This document shows, piece by piece, positions 35,562-49,403 of a stretch of DNA of 64,000 nt; within the stretch, counting starts at the first letter, position 1; the number at the start of each line of letters is the position of its first letter. This DNA comes from Lytechinus pictus (taxonomy: Eukaryota > Echinodermata > Echinoidea > Temnopleuroida > Toxopneustidae). Below the pieces are notes generated by a model. The model saw only the letters and a list, made by a program, of their open reading frames with translations. It searched no databases and was not told the DNA's origin. Made by a program: the position numbers and the translations under genes. The stretch is taken from NCBI RefSeq assembly GCF_037042905.1, contig NC_087262.1, forward strand, positions 21,929,501 to 21,993,500. Direction: 5' to 3'.

Positions 35562-38500
35562 CCATTCTGTTCATGGTTCCATTGCTTTTTATGTCTTGTT
35601 TTAGGTCTAAATCCAGGGGGAAAATCACCTCGCGTCTAATTCTCTAATATGACGTTTCTTCTTTAAATAAAAAACGGACTTGAACTTTCCAGTTTTTAGA
35701 TCTGAATTTAAAAAATAATAATCAGCTCGCGCTTCGCGCTCGCATTAATTGTTTGATTACATACTCATCCTGGTTATGATTTCAAAACGTGGTTAACATG
35801 TTCAGTTCTCAATAATACTCATATTGTACATGACAGAAAAAGTGCTTAGATTGTCCGAGTTTCGGGCGGAAAATTAGAATTTCTGTTCGCGCTTCATGCA
35901 CGCTCGCATCATAAAGTTATGTTTATATATCCATCCAATTTATGGTTGAACATGTGATTCGAATATACATTTTTCAGTCCCAGATATTGAAAATGTACAA
36001 CTCGCTCTCGCATTTTATTGATCGGTGAGATTTGTATTACATGTACATTCATGAGTCACTGCAAAACGAATACTTTTGTAGGTGAGTACATGTATATTAA
36101 AAATTACTTCTGTGTTTCGCGCTCGCACGAATCTTTTCGTTAGATACGCATCTTCTTCATGATTACAATAACTGCCCAGAATATTCAATTCTCAGTTCTA
36201 AATAAAAATATACAATAAATTTAGCTTGCATGTGATATATTTAGACCTCATGAGATAAGGTAAGATAAGACTGTATTAGAACTTCGATCTTTAGTTAGGT
36301 CAAGCCCTCTAATATATAAATGAATAAATAAATAAATAATAACGTGAATAATGCCCCCCCCCCCAAAAAAAAAAAATGATTTTGGCGGCCTATCGGGAAA
36401 GTGTGAATGATAATTCCCACCCCTACCTTTAACTGATGAAAGTCTGTACTGCCCTGGGTATGGTGGAAGAAAATGTGACTGAGGAGAGTGTTGAACACTT
36501 CCAAGACTCATGGTCGTATAGCTGACGTCAGTACACGTTACCGATATACATTTGTAGAATCAAGGGCTATACCGACAAACATTTTGAACATTTACGATGG
36601 AGTGTAGCTCGTGAGCAAAAAATAAAATAATATAATCACTTTTGAAAATGAACACCACTTCTCCCCCCCCCCCTCTCCCTTGCATGGTTGTGGAAGTTCG
36701 TAGTGTTTTTCGTTTGCGCGGGGGAGGGGCTCAAATAAAGGATTATAGGTATGTTCGTTTTGATCACACGAATCAAGCAGTGATAATAATACATGGGCAC
36801 CTTGAGCACCTAACAAGATGGACACGTGTGCTATATAAATATTATATTATTTTATTACTATTATTATCATTACTTAGAACTTATACGCTACTCGCCCCTT
36901 CCACTTCCCTCGTCTCCATTTTTTTTTGAGGGGGCCGCAGGTATAGGCATAATCTATAGCGTTCCCGCTCCCCCTTTCAATAATTTTAATTTTTTTTTCA
37001 TCGTCCATTCTGGAGATATATGATTTCATCTCTCCGATCCGCCTCGTCAGTGTGTAAATGCGCTAGCGTGAAGGGAGGGGGTCGCTAGCAACCAACCTCC
37101 AACCTTGGACAAGACAAGAAATAGGAGAAAAAATAAAGGACATTTTAATATTAGAAACGAAAATGTCTGCTATGTTCTTGTTTGTCTTTTCCCCTGTTTA
37201 TATTCCATAATGATGTAATGATTTTCATTTCAAGATTTCAAAAATCACATGTTCAGACCCCCCATTCCTCCATGTCCAGGGTTGCACTTTGTGAATAAGA
37301 TAATTCAACCTGGTCACACGTCGTTTTATTTTCGTTTTCAGATCCTTTCATTTTACTTACATGTATCTCTCCCAATTTTCTTTCATTAGTCATGTTCGTT
37401 GTGTTGTAGAACAATAGAGTGGACTCTTTGACGTCGAAATAAGGTTACCAGACTAACGAAGGGAATGGGAAAGGTAGCGATAAATGGAAGCGAGGGGAAG
37501 GGGCACGCCCTCCTAAATTTTAGATAAGTGGGGTAGTTACCCCCTTAAAAGGAAGAGGGAAAGAAAGAAAGAAAGAAAAAAGAAAAGAAAGGAAAAATTT
37601 GAAAATAAAAATAAGAAAAAGATGAATATCACATGTTTACTAAAACCAATAATACCAAAATAGCAGTTTGACAAAGGAAAATACTTAAAATTTAAAGCAA
37701 AATAATCATACAATCAAAAATAAAAAGTTTGTTTTCCGCACCAAAATGAAGGTGTTTGGATCAAACCTGTACATCGCCCCCATATAAATCTTGGAGGTGA
37801 TTTAGCACCCCCGCTTACAAAGGCCATGTGCATCGGTGTTTCCACAGATCCAAAACAAACTTCTCGAATTTATAGACATTTCCTAGAATTTTTAGTTTGA
37901 TTTTAATAAAAATTGTACAAAAATGTAGCCAGCCGAAACTTTCAGCAAAATATAACATGAATGTTGACAGTTGCTATGTTTAATTATTGTTTACTTGTAA
38001 TCTTTGGATTTCCCGAAATTTCCTGCATGGATTTGTTTCATTCGGAACCTTTCCTGGAAAAGGTAAAATTTCCCGAAATTTTCGGAATTTCGGGAGGAGT
38101 GGAAACACTGATGTGCATCACGGGAATATCTATATATAACCCTTCATAATGCAATGTTATAAGGGGTTATAAGTAATATCACGAACATGCTATTGAAATA
38201 AAAATGTAGGATTTTAATATAAAATCGAAAAACTTTTCAAATTCAACTCTTTGCGTTTACTCGAATTTCTCTATTTTATTCCTAAACTTTATATGCCCTG
38301 TCGCCGAACCCTGCATGTGTCTTTCCACTATTTTTAAAATCGGATTAAAGTGACATTTTTAGATTGGTGACTTCATTTTTTTGTACAAAATACCATCTGG
38401 ACGTCTAAGGATTCTGGAGTTTCTTGGGGCTTTGCTATCTATGCCTAGAGAAAGGGGAAATAGAGAGGAACGATAAGAAAGGATATAAGAAGAAGAAAAG

Positions 38501-41500
38501 TGAATGAAATAAGAAAAGAGGAACGATTTGAAAACAGAAAAAGTAGAAATCATTATACCAAAAAAATCAATCGCGAATATACTTTTTAAAAAATCAGCTT
38601 GCGTTTTACATGCGCTCTTATCATTATTCAGGAAAATATGCAGCAATATTCCAAAACAGTTTATACAATGTTTCGTATTAAGATCTTAATTTCAACAAAT
38701 ATCAGCTCGCTTGGCGTATAAACTTTATACTTACCATAAGACCGTATTTGATTAGAATGACCCGATTCAGCTCTTCATGTCAAAATATTAATAATTTTCA
38801 ACTCGTTCTTCGTGCTCCGCGCTCGCACCATTCTGTTGTATAATCAATGCAATTTAATAAGTTTGAATCTCGGGTTTTCAGTTATTTTTTTCAAAGCAAT
38901 GTGCTTATAATGACAATCCTCGATCCTGCTAATTGTTAATATCATAATATGTTGGGTGTGGATCATTTGGTGTGTGTGGGTTGAATCATATTTTTAATAA
39001 GTACACTCTATTATTCATGCCAAAATTTTAAACGATATTATGTTTCTTTTGTTATGAAAATGCTAATACGCATTTACGAGAACAATAAATCAAATCGAAT
39101 TGTTTAAGATGAACATACCCTGCGTGATTACCAAAAGTGAGTAGAATGACCCGTTTAAGATGTTCATGTTCATAAAAAAGTTCGCGCTCCTATATTTCTT
39201 TTCAAGGCGAAATATAAAAATAAACATTACCTTGCGCGCTTCGCGCTCGCATCATTAATTTAGGCCATAGTAGGTCCATGATTGTAAGAATAAAGCTACG
39301 ATGTACTTAAAAATTCAGACTTTAGTTGCATGGGACACCCCCCCCTAAATGATAATAATTAAGCATTTATCAGCCGATGTGGAAGAAATGTGGATGGAAA
39401 TATTTCTTACCCCCCCCCCCCCCCGAAGTACGTAAAAATATACATTCTGGCACTGGCGGCGGAAGATCATGCTTCAACACCGCCGGAACACCGCCAATCC
39501 AGAATCTAATATTTTTATGCTTTCGCCGCCGGCCACAGAATAATGCAATTATTTTTATGTCCTTTTTATCCCCAGCATATATACCTTTATATTTTATATA
39601 TTTTATGCTGCACCAAATCTTTTTATATAATTATTATAAAAATGTTCGTTACATTGGTTGTTGGGCTGTGCAGTTATGTGTTGGAGGGGGGGGGGGGGGC
39701 CCAGGACCAAAATCCAATTGAAACCAGTTGGATTTCCAACTGGTTTCAATTGGTTTCAATTGGTTTTAACTGGTTTCAATTGGTTTTAACTGGAATTTAA
39801 CAATTTCCAGTTGAAACCAATTGAAACCAGTTGGGCAACTGGAAATCCTAACTGGAACCAGTTGGGCAACTGGAAATCCTAACTGGAACCAGTTGGGTAA
39901 CTGGAAATGACTTCCAACTGGAAATGATTTCTAACTGGAACCAGTTGGGCAACTGGAAATCCTAACTGGAACCAGTTGGGCAACTGGAAATCCTAACTGG
40001 AACCAGTTGGGTAACTGGAAATGACTTCCAACTGGAAATGATATCTAACTGGAACCAGTTGGGTAACTGGAAATCCTAACTGGAACCAGTTGGGCAACTG
40101 GAAATCCTAACTGGAACCAGTTGGGTAACTGGAAATGACTTCCAACTGGAAATGATTTCTAACTGGAACCAGTTGGGCAACTGGAAATCCTAACTGGAAC
40201 CAGTTGGGTAACTGGAAATGACTTCCAACTGGAAATGATATCTAACTGGAACCAGTTGGGTAACTGGAAATCCTAACTGGAACCAGTTGGGTAACTGGAA
40301 ATGACTTCCAATTGGAAATGATTTCTAACTGGAACCAGTTGAGTAACTGGAAATCCCAACTGGAACCAGTTGGGCAACTGGAAATCCTAACTGGAACCAG
40401 TTGGGTAACTGGAAATGACTTCCAACTGGAAATGATTTCTAACTGGAACCAGTTGGGTAACTGGAAATCCTAACTTGAACCATGCAGTTGTGTAACTGGA
40501 AATCCTAACTGGTACCAATTGGGTAACTGGAGATGACTTCTAACTGGAAAGATGGGTAATTTGAAATGATGGGTAATTTGAAATGAATTCTAATTGGAAC
40601 CAGTTGGGTAACTGGAAATAAAACTGGAACCAGTTGGGTAACTGGAAATCCTAACTGGAACCAGTTGGGTAATTGGAAATCCTAACTGGAACCAGTTGGG
40701 TAACTGGAAATGACTTCCAACTGGAAATGATTTCTAACTGGAACCAGTTGGGTAACTGGATATCCTAACTTGAACCATGCAGTTGTGTAACTGGAAATCC
40801 TAACTGGTACCAATTGGGTAAATGGAGATGACTTCTAACTGGAAAGATAGGTAATTTGAAATGAATTCTAATTGGAACCAGTTGGGTAACTGGAAATCCT
40901 AACTTGAACCATGCAGTTGTGTAACTGGAAATCCTAACTGGTACCAATTGGGTAACTGGAGATGACTTCTAACTGGAAAGATGGGTTGAAATGAATTCTA
41001 ATTGGAACCAGTTGGGTAACTGGAAATCCTAACTTGAACCATGCAGTTGTGTAACTGGAAATCCTAACTGGTACCAATTGGGTAACTGGAAAGATGGGTA
41101 ATTTGAAATGAATTCTAATTGGAACCAGTTGGGTAACTGGAAATAAAACTGGAACCAGTTGGGTAACTGGAAATGATTTCCAATTGGTTTCCAATTGGAA
41201 ATTTTCCAGTTACCCAACTGGATCCAATTGAAACCAGTTAATTTGCATATTATCTGCCAGTGTGCACAGATTAATGTTTTATGAGATTCATCATCATTAA
41301 CAATGTATCTATTTAATTCTTTTCAATTTGAAGTGCCACACTTTTTAAAGATAAGTATTTAGAATACTTCGCAGTGAAAACCATGTTCATAAATGTTATA
41401 GATTATAATTAAAACAGATTAAAGGATAATTAGTACACCACTAACTGTTACCAAATTACATCAAATAAAAATACATATATTTGAAGATCTTCCATATAAT

Positions 41501-44500
41501 ATATACATATGAAAGTCTGTATTTTATCAATGCCCTTTACATTGGTATCAATAGACATATAATACTGCTTCTGTGTTGGCATATGAGCAATAGTTAGTGC
41601 AAATGCTAATTAATTTGTAACTAATTAAGTTCATTCCAATTAGTTCCAATTGGATCCAGTTGGAAACCAATTGGTTTCAACTGGTTCCAGTTGAAACCAG
41701 TTGCCTCCAATTGGTTTCAACTGGAACCAATTGAAACCAGTTGCCTCCAATTGGATTCAATTGGTGTTAATAGGGAAATTGGAACAACTGGAACCAATTG
41801 ACACCGATTGCCAACTGGTTCCAGTTGCCCAATTGGTTTTAACTGGAACCAATTGGCAACTGGTTTTCAATTGGAACCAGTTGGTTTTAACTGGAACCAA
41901 TTGGCAACTGGTTTTCAATTGGAACCAGTTGTTCCAATTTCCCTATTGAAACCAGTTGGCCAACTGGTTTCAATTGGTTTTGCCCTAATTGGTTTTAACT
42001 GGATTTTGGTCCTGGGGGGGGGGGGGGCAGCTTTACGTTGTGCAGGGGTGGATCCAGGTTTTTCTAAAGGGAGGAGGCACAATTCATGAGAAAATTTTGA
42101 AAAGCAAAAAAAAAAAAGAAAAAAAAAAGGTTTTCATCTAAAAATTTACAATCTAAAGGTATTTCGCCAAAAATTTGTCAAGCAAAAGAAGAAGAAGAAA
42201 GGACCTCGCGTTCAACGGAAGGGAGTGCATACGTGAGTAAAATATGGCAGATTTACTACACAAGTTTTGATTACTGCTCTCAAAAAGGTGCTCGGCCCAT
42301 TAGAGAAACAGTCTTGAATAAATGAAATGTTATAATCATGTGACTGCACAATTAAAAATGAATGTCCTGTATTATGTTCATTTTTCGAGCGATATGGGAA
42401 GAGTCTTACGTAATACCAAGTAATTTGCATACCCACATAAACAACGAAACGTTCACGCATGGGATAAAGCCATCCTTCCCTCAGCTAGCCATGGTCCATG
42501 CCTCAGCTCACGACACACGCAGAGCTCGAGAGACCACATGTTCTTATTCTATTCTCAAGTACATGTATGATGTTCTGGATCGCACATATTTTATTTTGGT
42601 GCTACACTTTCGCTTTATCTTCATGTAATATTAAAGTACATCGCCCCAAATTTGCCACGTTACTACCATCCCGGCGAGGAGTCAGTAAGTCTGCATTTTT
42701 CTTATCTTAGATGGTCTGTACATATCTTTCGTTGCGCTATCAGAATCTGTTTTTCTTCTTTCATACTACTTTCTCTGCTTCGACTAGAACCGTCAAGGCA
42801 CTATAGAAACGAGCCAGCAGAGAACATGCGCTGCATGTAATGTTTACAATTCTCAGTGCATGCCGGCCGGAGCGGCCTTGCCCCCATTCACTGTTGGTTG
42901 ATTGACAGTTCTCGCTTGCGTGTCCGTTACGATCTCAACGCAGAGGGAGGCATACAATTTTATTTTCAAATCGGGATGTCACAGTAATTTGGGAGATCGT
43001 CTAGTAGACGAGTTGTAATATAATCACATTTTCCTACCTACTAACAACTTTTCATTCAAAATAAAGATGATTTCCAGGGTTTCTTAGAACAAGTACATAA
43101 ACTCATAAACATACCCTTATAAAAAAAATTGAATGGTATACCATTGAAATACCATACACCATACACCATTGAAACACCATTGATATACCATTGGAATACC
43201 ATTCGCACAGCACCCATCATACACCAATGGTATACCATTCAAGCCCCAATGGTATACCATTCAAACTAATTTAAATAATTGGGACGTTACTATTACCATA
43301 TTCATGAGCACCATTTACCATTCATATACCATTGATCAAACACCATTCACCATTGATCTACCATGGCCACTATAGACAGGTTTACCATTGACCACCATTC
43401 AGCCACCATTCACTGGCCTACCATTTACCATTCAGCCACCGTTCACTGGACACCATTGGTCTACCATTCACCTTACACCATTCGCCTACCATTCACCATA
43501 CACCGTTGACCTACCATTCACCGTATACCATTCGCGTACCATTCACCGTACACCATTCACGTACCATTCACCATACACCATTCACCATACACCGTACACC
43601 TACCATTCACCGTACACCATTCGCATACCATTCACCGTACACCATTCGCGTACCATTCACCATAAACCATTCGCCTACCATACACCGTACACCTACCATT
43701 CACCGTACACCATTCGCGTACCATTCACCGTACACCATTCACCTACCATTCACCATACACCGTTCACCATTGCCCTACCATTCACCATACACCATTGACC
43801 TACCATACATTGTACACCATTGGCCTACCACACACCGCACACCATTGACCTACCATTTACAGTTCACCATTGGCCTACCATACACCATTGACCTACCAAT
43901 CACCGTACACCATTGGCTTACCATACACCATTGACCTACCATTTACCGTACACCATTGGCCTACCGTTCACTGTACACCCTTGTCATACCATACACTCTA
44001 TACCATTGGTCAACCATTCAATTTACACCATTGGCCATACATTATAGACCACAAGTGTACTGTGAATGGTAGACCAAAGGTGTACAATGTATAGTAGGCC
44101 AATAAAGTACAGTGAATGGTAGACCAATGGTGAACAGCATATATAGCTCAGGTTAATGGTAGGTTTGATAATGGATTAAGTATGCACAAGAAAAAAATGA
44201 TGAAAACAGTTATTTCAAGAACGTCAAATGTTTTTACTATAAGAAGTTTAAGTACAGCATAAACGGAACACAGTATTCACAAGTATAGACTTTATAATTA
44301 AAGCACATAAGTTCTGAATATATATGACTTTGCTCCTCGTTGACATCTATATTCTGTCAATCTTGGTATCTAAAATAAACATGTATCAAGACAGAGTTTA
44401 ATTGAAAAACAACAAATGAATAACATTTCCAAGAATAAACCTGTTCTCTCTGATGGCTTTTTACGTGGATTGAGTACTTGGCAAAACCACTGTTCTGCAA

Positions 44501-47500
44501 ACAAACCTGATACTTGTAATACAATAACCTTGATTTTAAATCTGTTGTGTGTAATTGCTTTCACACAGCTACTTCAATGACATTAATAAAATATTTTTTT
44601 TACTAATAAGTTCAAGTACAAAAGAGTGGAACCCAGTATTGACAAGTACATGTATGGCATAAAAGCACCAGCATTATGAATACATGTGACTGCACGACTC
44701 TACAAGAGGTCAATGATTGCACTCCACATAGATATTATGTTAATCTTCCTATAAACAAATCTACATGTAAGACAGAGTTTGGACAACAAACTGATGAACA
44801 CCAAATTTCGAAGATTAAACTCAAAATGTGTGATAGCCTTCACATGGCCAAATGATTAAAGGTAAAGAGTACCAAACTTAGAGGAAATAAATATCCCCAA
44901 AAGGGGGGAAAATAGTAACCTCCTAATATTTCTCTATTTTCTTTTCACCTAAAAGATATATCAAACGGCGTGTTTCTACATAGAATCGTCAAAAGGTATT
45001 ACCCGCGTAAGTATCCAGAATCCCGGAAAACTTTCCTGTACAATTTTGTAGAAACAGACGCGATGCGGTTTATTGATAAACTGCTTCAAGCAAAATATGG
45101 TTTCTCATAACCATCTCTGAGAGGTGGTTATTGCCATGTTAATCCGTTTAACTTTTCTGTAAAAACACACGGCAAAATAGCGTATCGTGTCTGGCGGAAG
45201 TGCTTAATCCCGGAAGTGCAATTTCGCAGTACATATATTTGCACATTCTGGCCTTTTCGATCTCGCCAGCTGATCGTGCAACACGTATACCTGCTACATT
45301 GAGTGAGATCTACCACAAATTTTGAAAATTTTCCTAAGAAGATGCAATTTTGGACATATGTACAATGCAACGTGAGGTTATAGGTTGAATTTTCTGATTT
45401 CCGCCGTATTTGCAACGCGAAAAGCGAGTTAATCAGATTATTCAGTTTGTAGAAGCAGGTTGGTTTAAGGGCGATAAGGTTTTTGAGTCCGGAAAAGATA
45501 AATCGTTTTTAATGATTTTCTGTAGAAACATGCCAAAAGTTTATCATAAATACATTACAGATACATAAAGAAATAAATAATATCTATATCAAAAATAGAA
45601 TATATAGAATAATAAAGAATATATCATGAAAATAGAAAAAAAAACAAGGAAAATAGCGACATCTTTTTCTAATATTTTGCAAATCATATAGAAAATAATT
45701 CTTAGTAGCACATCTATTTTTTAACTATTTCCCATAGTTCAAATATACAAGATTCCCACTTATTTCTTTTTTGTCTATTTTTGTTGTGTTGAATCAGATG
45801 AATAACTCAACTATGTGTGAGAAATAATATAATTTTTGTCTTACACAGTAAATCAGTAGTCAATCGTAATTTTTTACAACCTAGCTTGGACAAAATTTGA
45901 ATTCATATAATACAATAAAATATATAAATTGGGATCTTGTATATTCATGAGGACTTGCAGAGAACAGTTTTACCAAAAAATAACAACTTTAATTCGTCAT
46001 AATTTCGTTAATCCTCATTCAATTTTGATGAAATTGTCAGTGTTTTTTTTTGGTCTGATGTACTCTTTGAATTTAAATCACATAACTTTCAGTCTAGAGT
46101 ACCTAGCCCTTCAATCAAATGGGTTGGACGACCGGTTACATTTTACATATAACATAGTTATAAGGAGAATGAAGGGGACCATAGAAAGAAAGCATGAGAA
46201 GAGGGGAGATTTAGGTAGGAAGAGAATTAATCAGAAAAGCATAATGTTGACAATTTCGTTAAAATCTGATAACAAAGTCTTTGATTTGAAGGTTTAGCAA
46301 CATTTTGGGAAAAATTACTGGAATGTGCACATGATCGTCAGGAATTTGTGTTAGGCTTATGTTATAAAATGAAATCATAAAATTTCATATTTTCGTACAC
46401 GTGTGTATGATATGTCCCACGTAGCATGAAATGATTTCAAGCAATGCATGTGTTTACATTAAATAAATCTTCACTCCACTTTTTAGTTCTTGGAGGTCAA
46501 AATGTGAATAAACATGAATTCTTGTTATAAAATACAAAAGAACAAGTGGGGGTATGACATCAGCTTGTTAATTGTGGGTGCGTCGTGGTCTAGTGGTTCT
46601 GACTCTCACCTTTCAACAGAGTGTCGTGGGTTTGAATCCTAGCAATGGTGTTTTCCTTCAGCAACACATTTATCCACTGTGCTGCACTCGACCAAGGTGA
46701 AGTGAATGCGTACCCGGCAAGATTAATTTCTTTCAGCTGTAATAAGGAATATGGGATGAAAACAATGCAAAGGACAGTATGTCAGCTACGGGTTCAAAAC
46801 ATCAATGCTTGCCGTGCGTGCAAGCTTTCTTGAGAAATTGATATATTTTTCTAAAATATCGAGAAATTTGCAACTACCCTTCAATTGAATAGTACCAATT
46901 AACAAATATCAACAAAACATTTTGTACAATATGATAAAGAAATTCATGTTTAACCATAGATTAGCAGAAAATAACCCGTTAAATTAATGGGAGGTTGCCC
47001 AAATGATGACAAATACCATACCACATGCATACCTGGGGCCAACGTTTCCACCCCCCCCCCCCCCCGCCAGCATATTGATTTTTTCCAGGGGGGGGGGGTG
47101 TTAGAAAGGACGTGTAATCCTATAAATGGGGATGACATTTGGCCTTTTTCAGTATTTTTACCATTCCTCACAAGTTTTTTTTCAGCTATGCCACTGCAGG
47201 AGTACAATCTGTTTTATTTAATGAAGCTTTGCAATTTTTTCCACTGAAGTGAATTCTTACACAATTACCTTTCACAAACTCCAGTTGTTTTCTTGTAAAC
47301 GGTTTTCTGTGTTCAACACCTGTAGTTTCCTTCCCAGATAATCCTGGACCATCTACATTATCATCCAGTGTATCCGTCGTCCAATCTTAAATGAAATAAA
47401 ATCAATTTGAGTGTTGGAAAATATGCATGTGCAGATAAAAACAAAAATATAATACTAATATAGTAAAACTTTCTTTAAGCTCCAAAATTCAATGATTCAC

Positions 47501-49372
47501 TCATATACAGCATCATGATCATTTTTATTTCAACATATGCAGCAAATTCACTTGAAAATATGTTTGACATTGATGTCACAGAAATAAAATTCCCTCACCA
47601 AAGATTTTCTGTGTGTGCATGCTGGAAATATATAGATCAATATAACACAGTTACTCTGCTGCGTAACGTGTTTTGATCAGCAATCATGTAGATATGCAAG
47701 AGAAAATTATCTAATAGAAAAAGAATGATCTGAAGTCATATTTCCAGAGCAGCAGTTTTCAAAAGGTAGGCCTAATCAATTAATTGATAACATTCAATAT
47801 GATTTTCTTTTCTTGGTATTGACAATCACAGTAGCGGATCCAGATGGGCACAATTGACCTGTGCCCCTACCCCCCCCCCCCCCCTTGAGAGCAATAGTCA
47901 ATGGCCCGAATTCAAAAAGGTGGTTTTGAAAACCCCGGTTGAGTCCATGTTTTATGGAGATATCCTGTATTAATTACGCTTATTTACAGCGTATATCAAA
48001 ATATGTCCAATGCTGATGCGCGCTTTTGTCACAATGCGCCAAATTGACGCCTGTTGCCGTGGTTATCCACGCTATTTTAATCACGAGTCCACTGTTTTGA
48101 ATTAATGAGTCCACTCTTCAAACAGTGGACTCATGAATAAAATAGCGTATCTAACCATGGTAACAGGCGTCAAATTGGCGCACTGCGACAAAAGCGCGCA
48201 TCAGAATTGGACATCTTTTATACACGCGCAAGATACGTGCTAAATTAAGCGTAATTTATACAGGAAATCTGCATACTCCATGGACTCAACCGTGGGTTTT
48301 CAAAACCACCTTTGTGAATTCGGGCCAATGTGTTTAATGTAAATATGGCGTCTTTACACAAGTGTGTCCCTCCTTTTGAAAGTTACAGCAAATATTTCTA
48401 ACGGAAATATATACTGTGTTTACACTTAATCGGCTTTTTCATAGCGTGTAAAACACAATTAACTTGCATCGGCTCGCGGTTCAGAATCAGCAATTTGCAC
48501 CACCAAAGTAGTAGGTTCAGAACCGCGAGCCGATGCAGAATCTGCTTTTTTACTACGTGTAAACAGAAAGCCGATTCTGCATCGGCAATTGGTGCGCATT
48601 TCATTTACTTTACCATTGTGACATAATTGTAAGCGCACGGATCCAGCGTTGTCTTTATTATGACGTATATTGTTGGTGAGCGTATCAATTGAGGTTTTTG
48701 ACACGCGAGCCGATTCTGCACCGCAAGCTGTAACAGCGTGTAAATGCAGTGTAAGATAAACCAAAAGCCGATTCTGCATTAGCCTCTTGTCGAGGCCCTG
48801 TCGGCTGCTTTCCGAGCGAACATGGCAAAGCAAGGGAGAGAGCGAAGCAGAGCGCCGCGAGACAGGGCCTCTTGACATCTGACCCGAATTTCACCGACTT
48901 TCTTTTGTTTTTTATTGTTTTTACCAATTCACCGACCAAAAACTGGTCGGTGAAAATCATCCAATGAGAGCGCGGGCTGCTATGACGTCATATTAAATAT
49001 TCATGAGCTCATCTTGAATAACGACCCTTTGATTCTTGGCGAAGAGTGACGACGAAATATCAAAGAGCATTGAATATGCCTCTAAAATGCTGAATATTGA
49101 CCGATTTAAGGATTTGCAAGTCGATGAAATTAACCCTGCACTGAAAGGACGAGATGTCTTTGTAAATCTACCAACAGGATATGGAAAAAATGTAATTTTT
49201 CATGCGATTCCACCGGTCGATCCGGGGCGTCGATTATCGATCTCCGCTGTACAGTGCTGTGAGGGAAGCTGGGGTGGAGTTGCTGGGAGTTGACTCGAGT
49301 CTGACCAGCGGCTGAGCAGTATCTCCCGGGAAGTTTCGGGGCGGTCACGGCGGTGATGGGTCTGTTACGGCC

Positions 49373-49403
<31 letters not shown>

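Larger units (their letters stand above)
33290..36140. repeat. Dispersed (AGCTCGCGCTTCGCGCTCGCA) motif field
   Basis: cgcgcttcgcgctcgca and variants recur at about 33379, 33765, 34925 (inverted), 35493, 35726, 35888 and 36118, and again at 38812 and 39235. Each is followed by cat(c/t)att-type sequence. It looks like interior sequence of one large non-autonomous element family. Confidence 0.65.

Noticed and set aside
40765-42089. Frames with repeated PVTQLV / FNWNQL words
   Set aside because: Translation of the AACTGG dyad array of a transposon, in many frames; no start, domain or splice logic.
42043-42230. hAT-like element starting CAGGGGTGGATCCAGG
   Set aside because: No right end or 8-bp duplication could be found, so only the left end is noted in the gap entry.
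43388-44094. Frames with repeated HSPYT / YHSPY words, and MVYH words at 54517-55174
   Set aside because: Translation of ACCATT arrays.
39700-44130. CRISPR-like appearance of the arrays
   Set aside because: Repeats are imperfect, have no unique spacers of constant length and lie in a eukaryotic intron.
44441-44494. Exon-like minus-strand piece (acceptor ttgtttgcag, donor cag/gttta)
   Set aside because: Lies in a duplicated non-coding repeat (44225-44880), and its counterpart copy does not preserve the frame.
45929-46297. 122-codon plus-strand frame
   Set aside because: No recognised similarity; its first part looks like a common MITE arm (gatgaaattgtcagtg...).
48459-48960. Minus-strand frames up to 139 codons
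   Set aside because: They cross the ends of nested elements and follow inverted words; no domain recognised.
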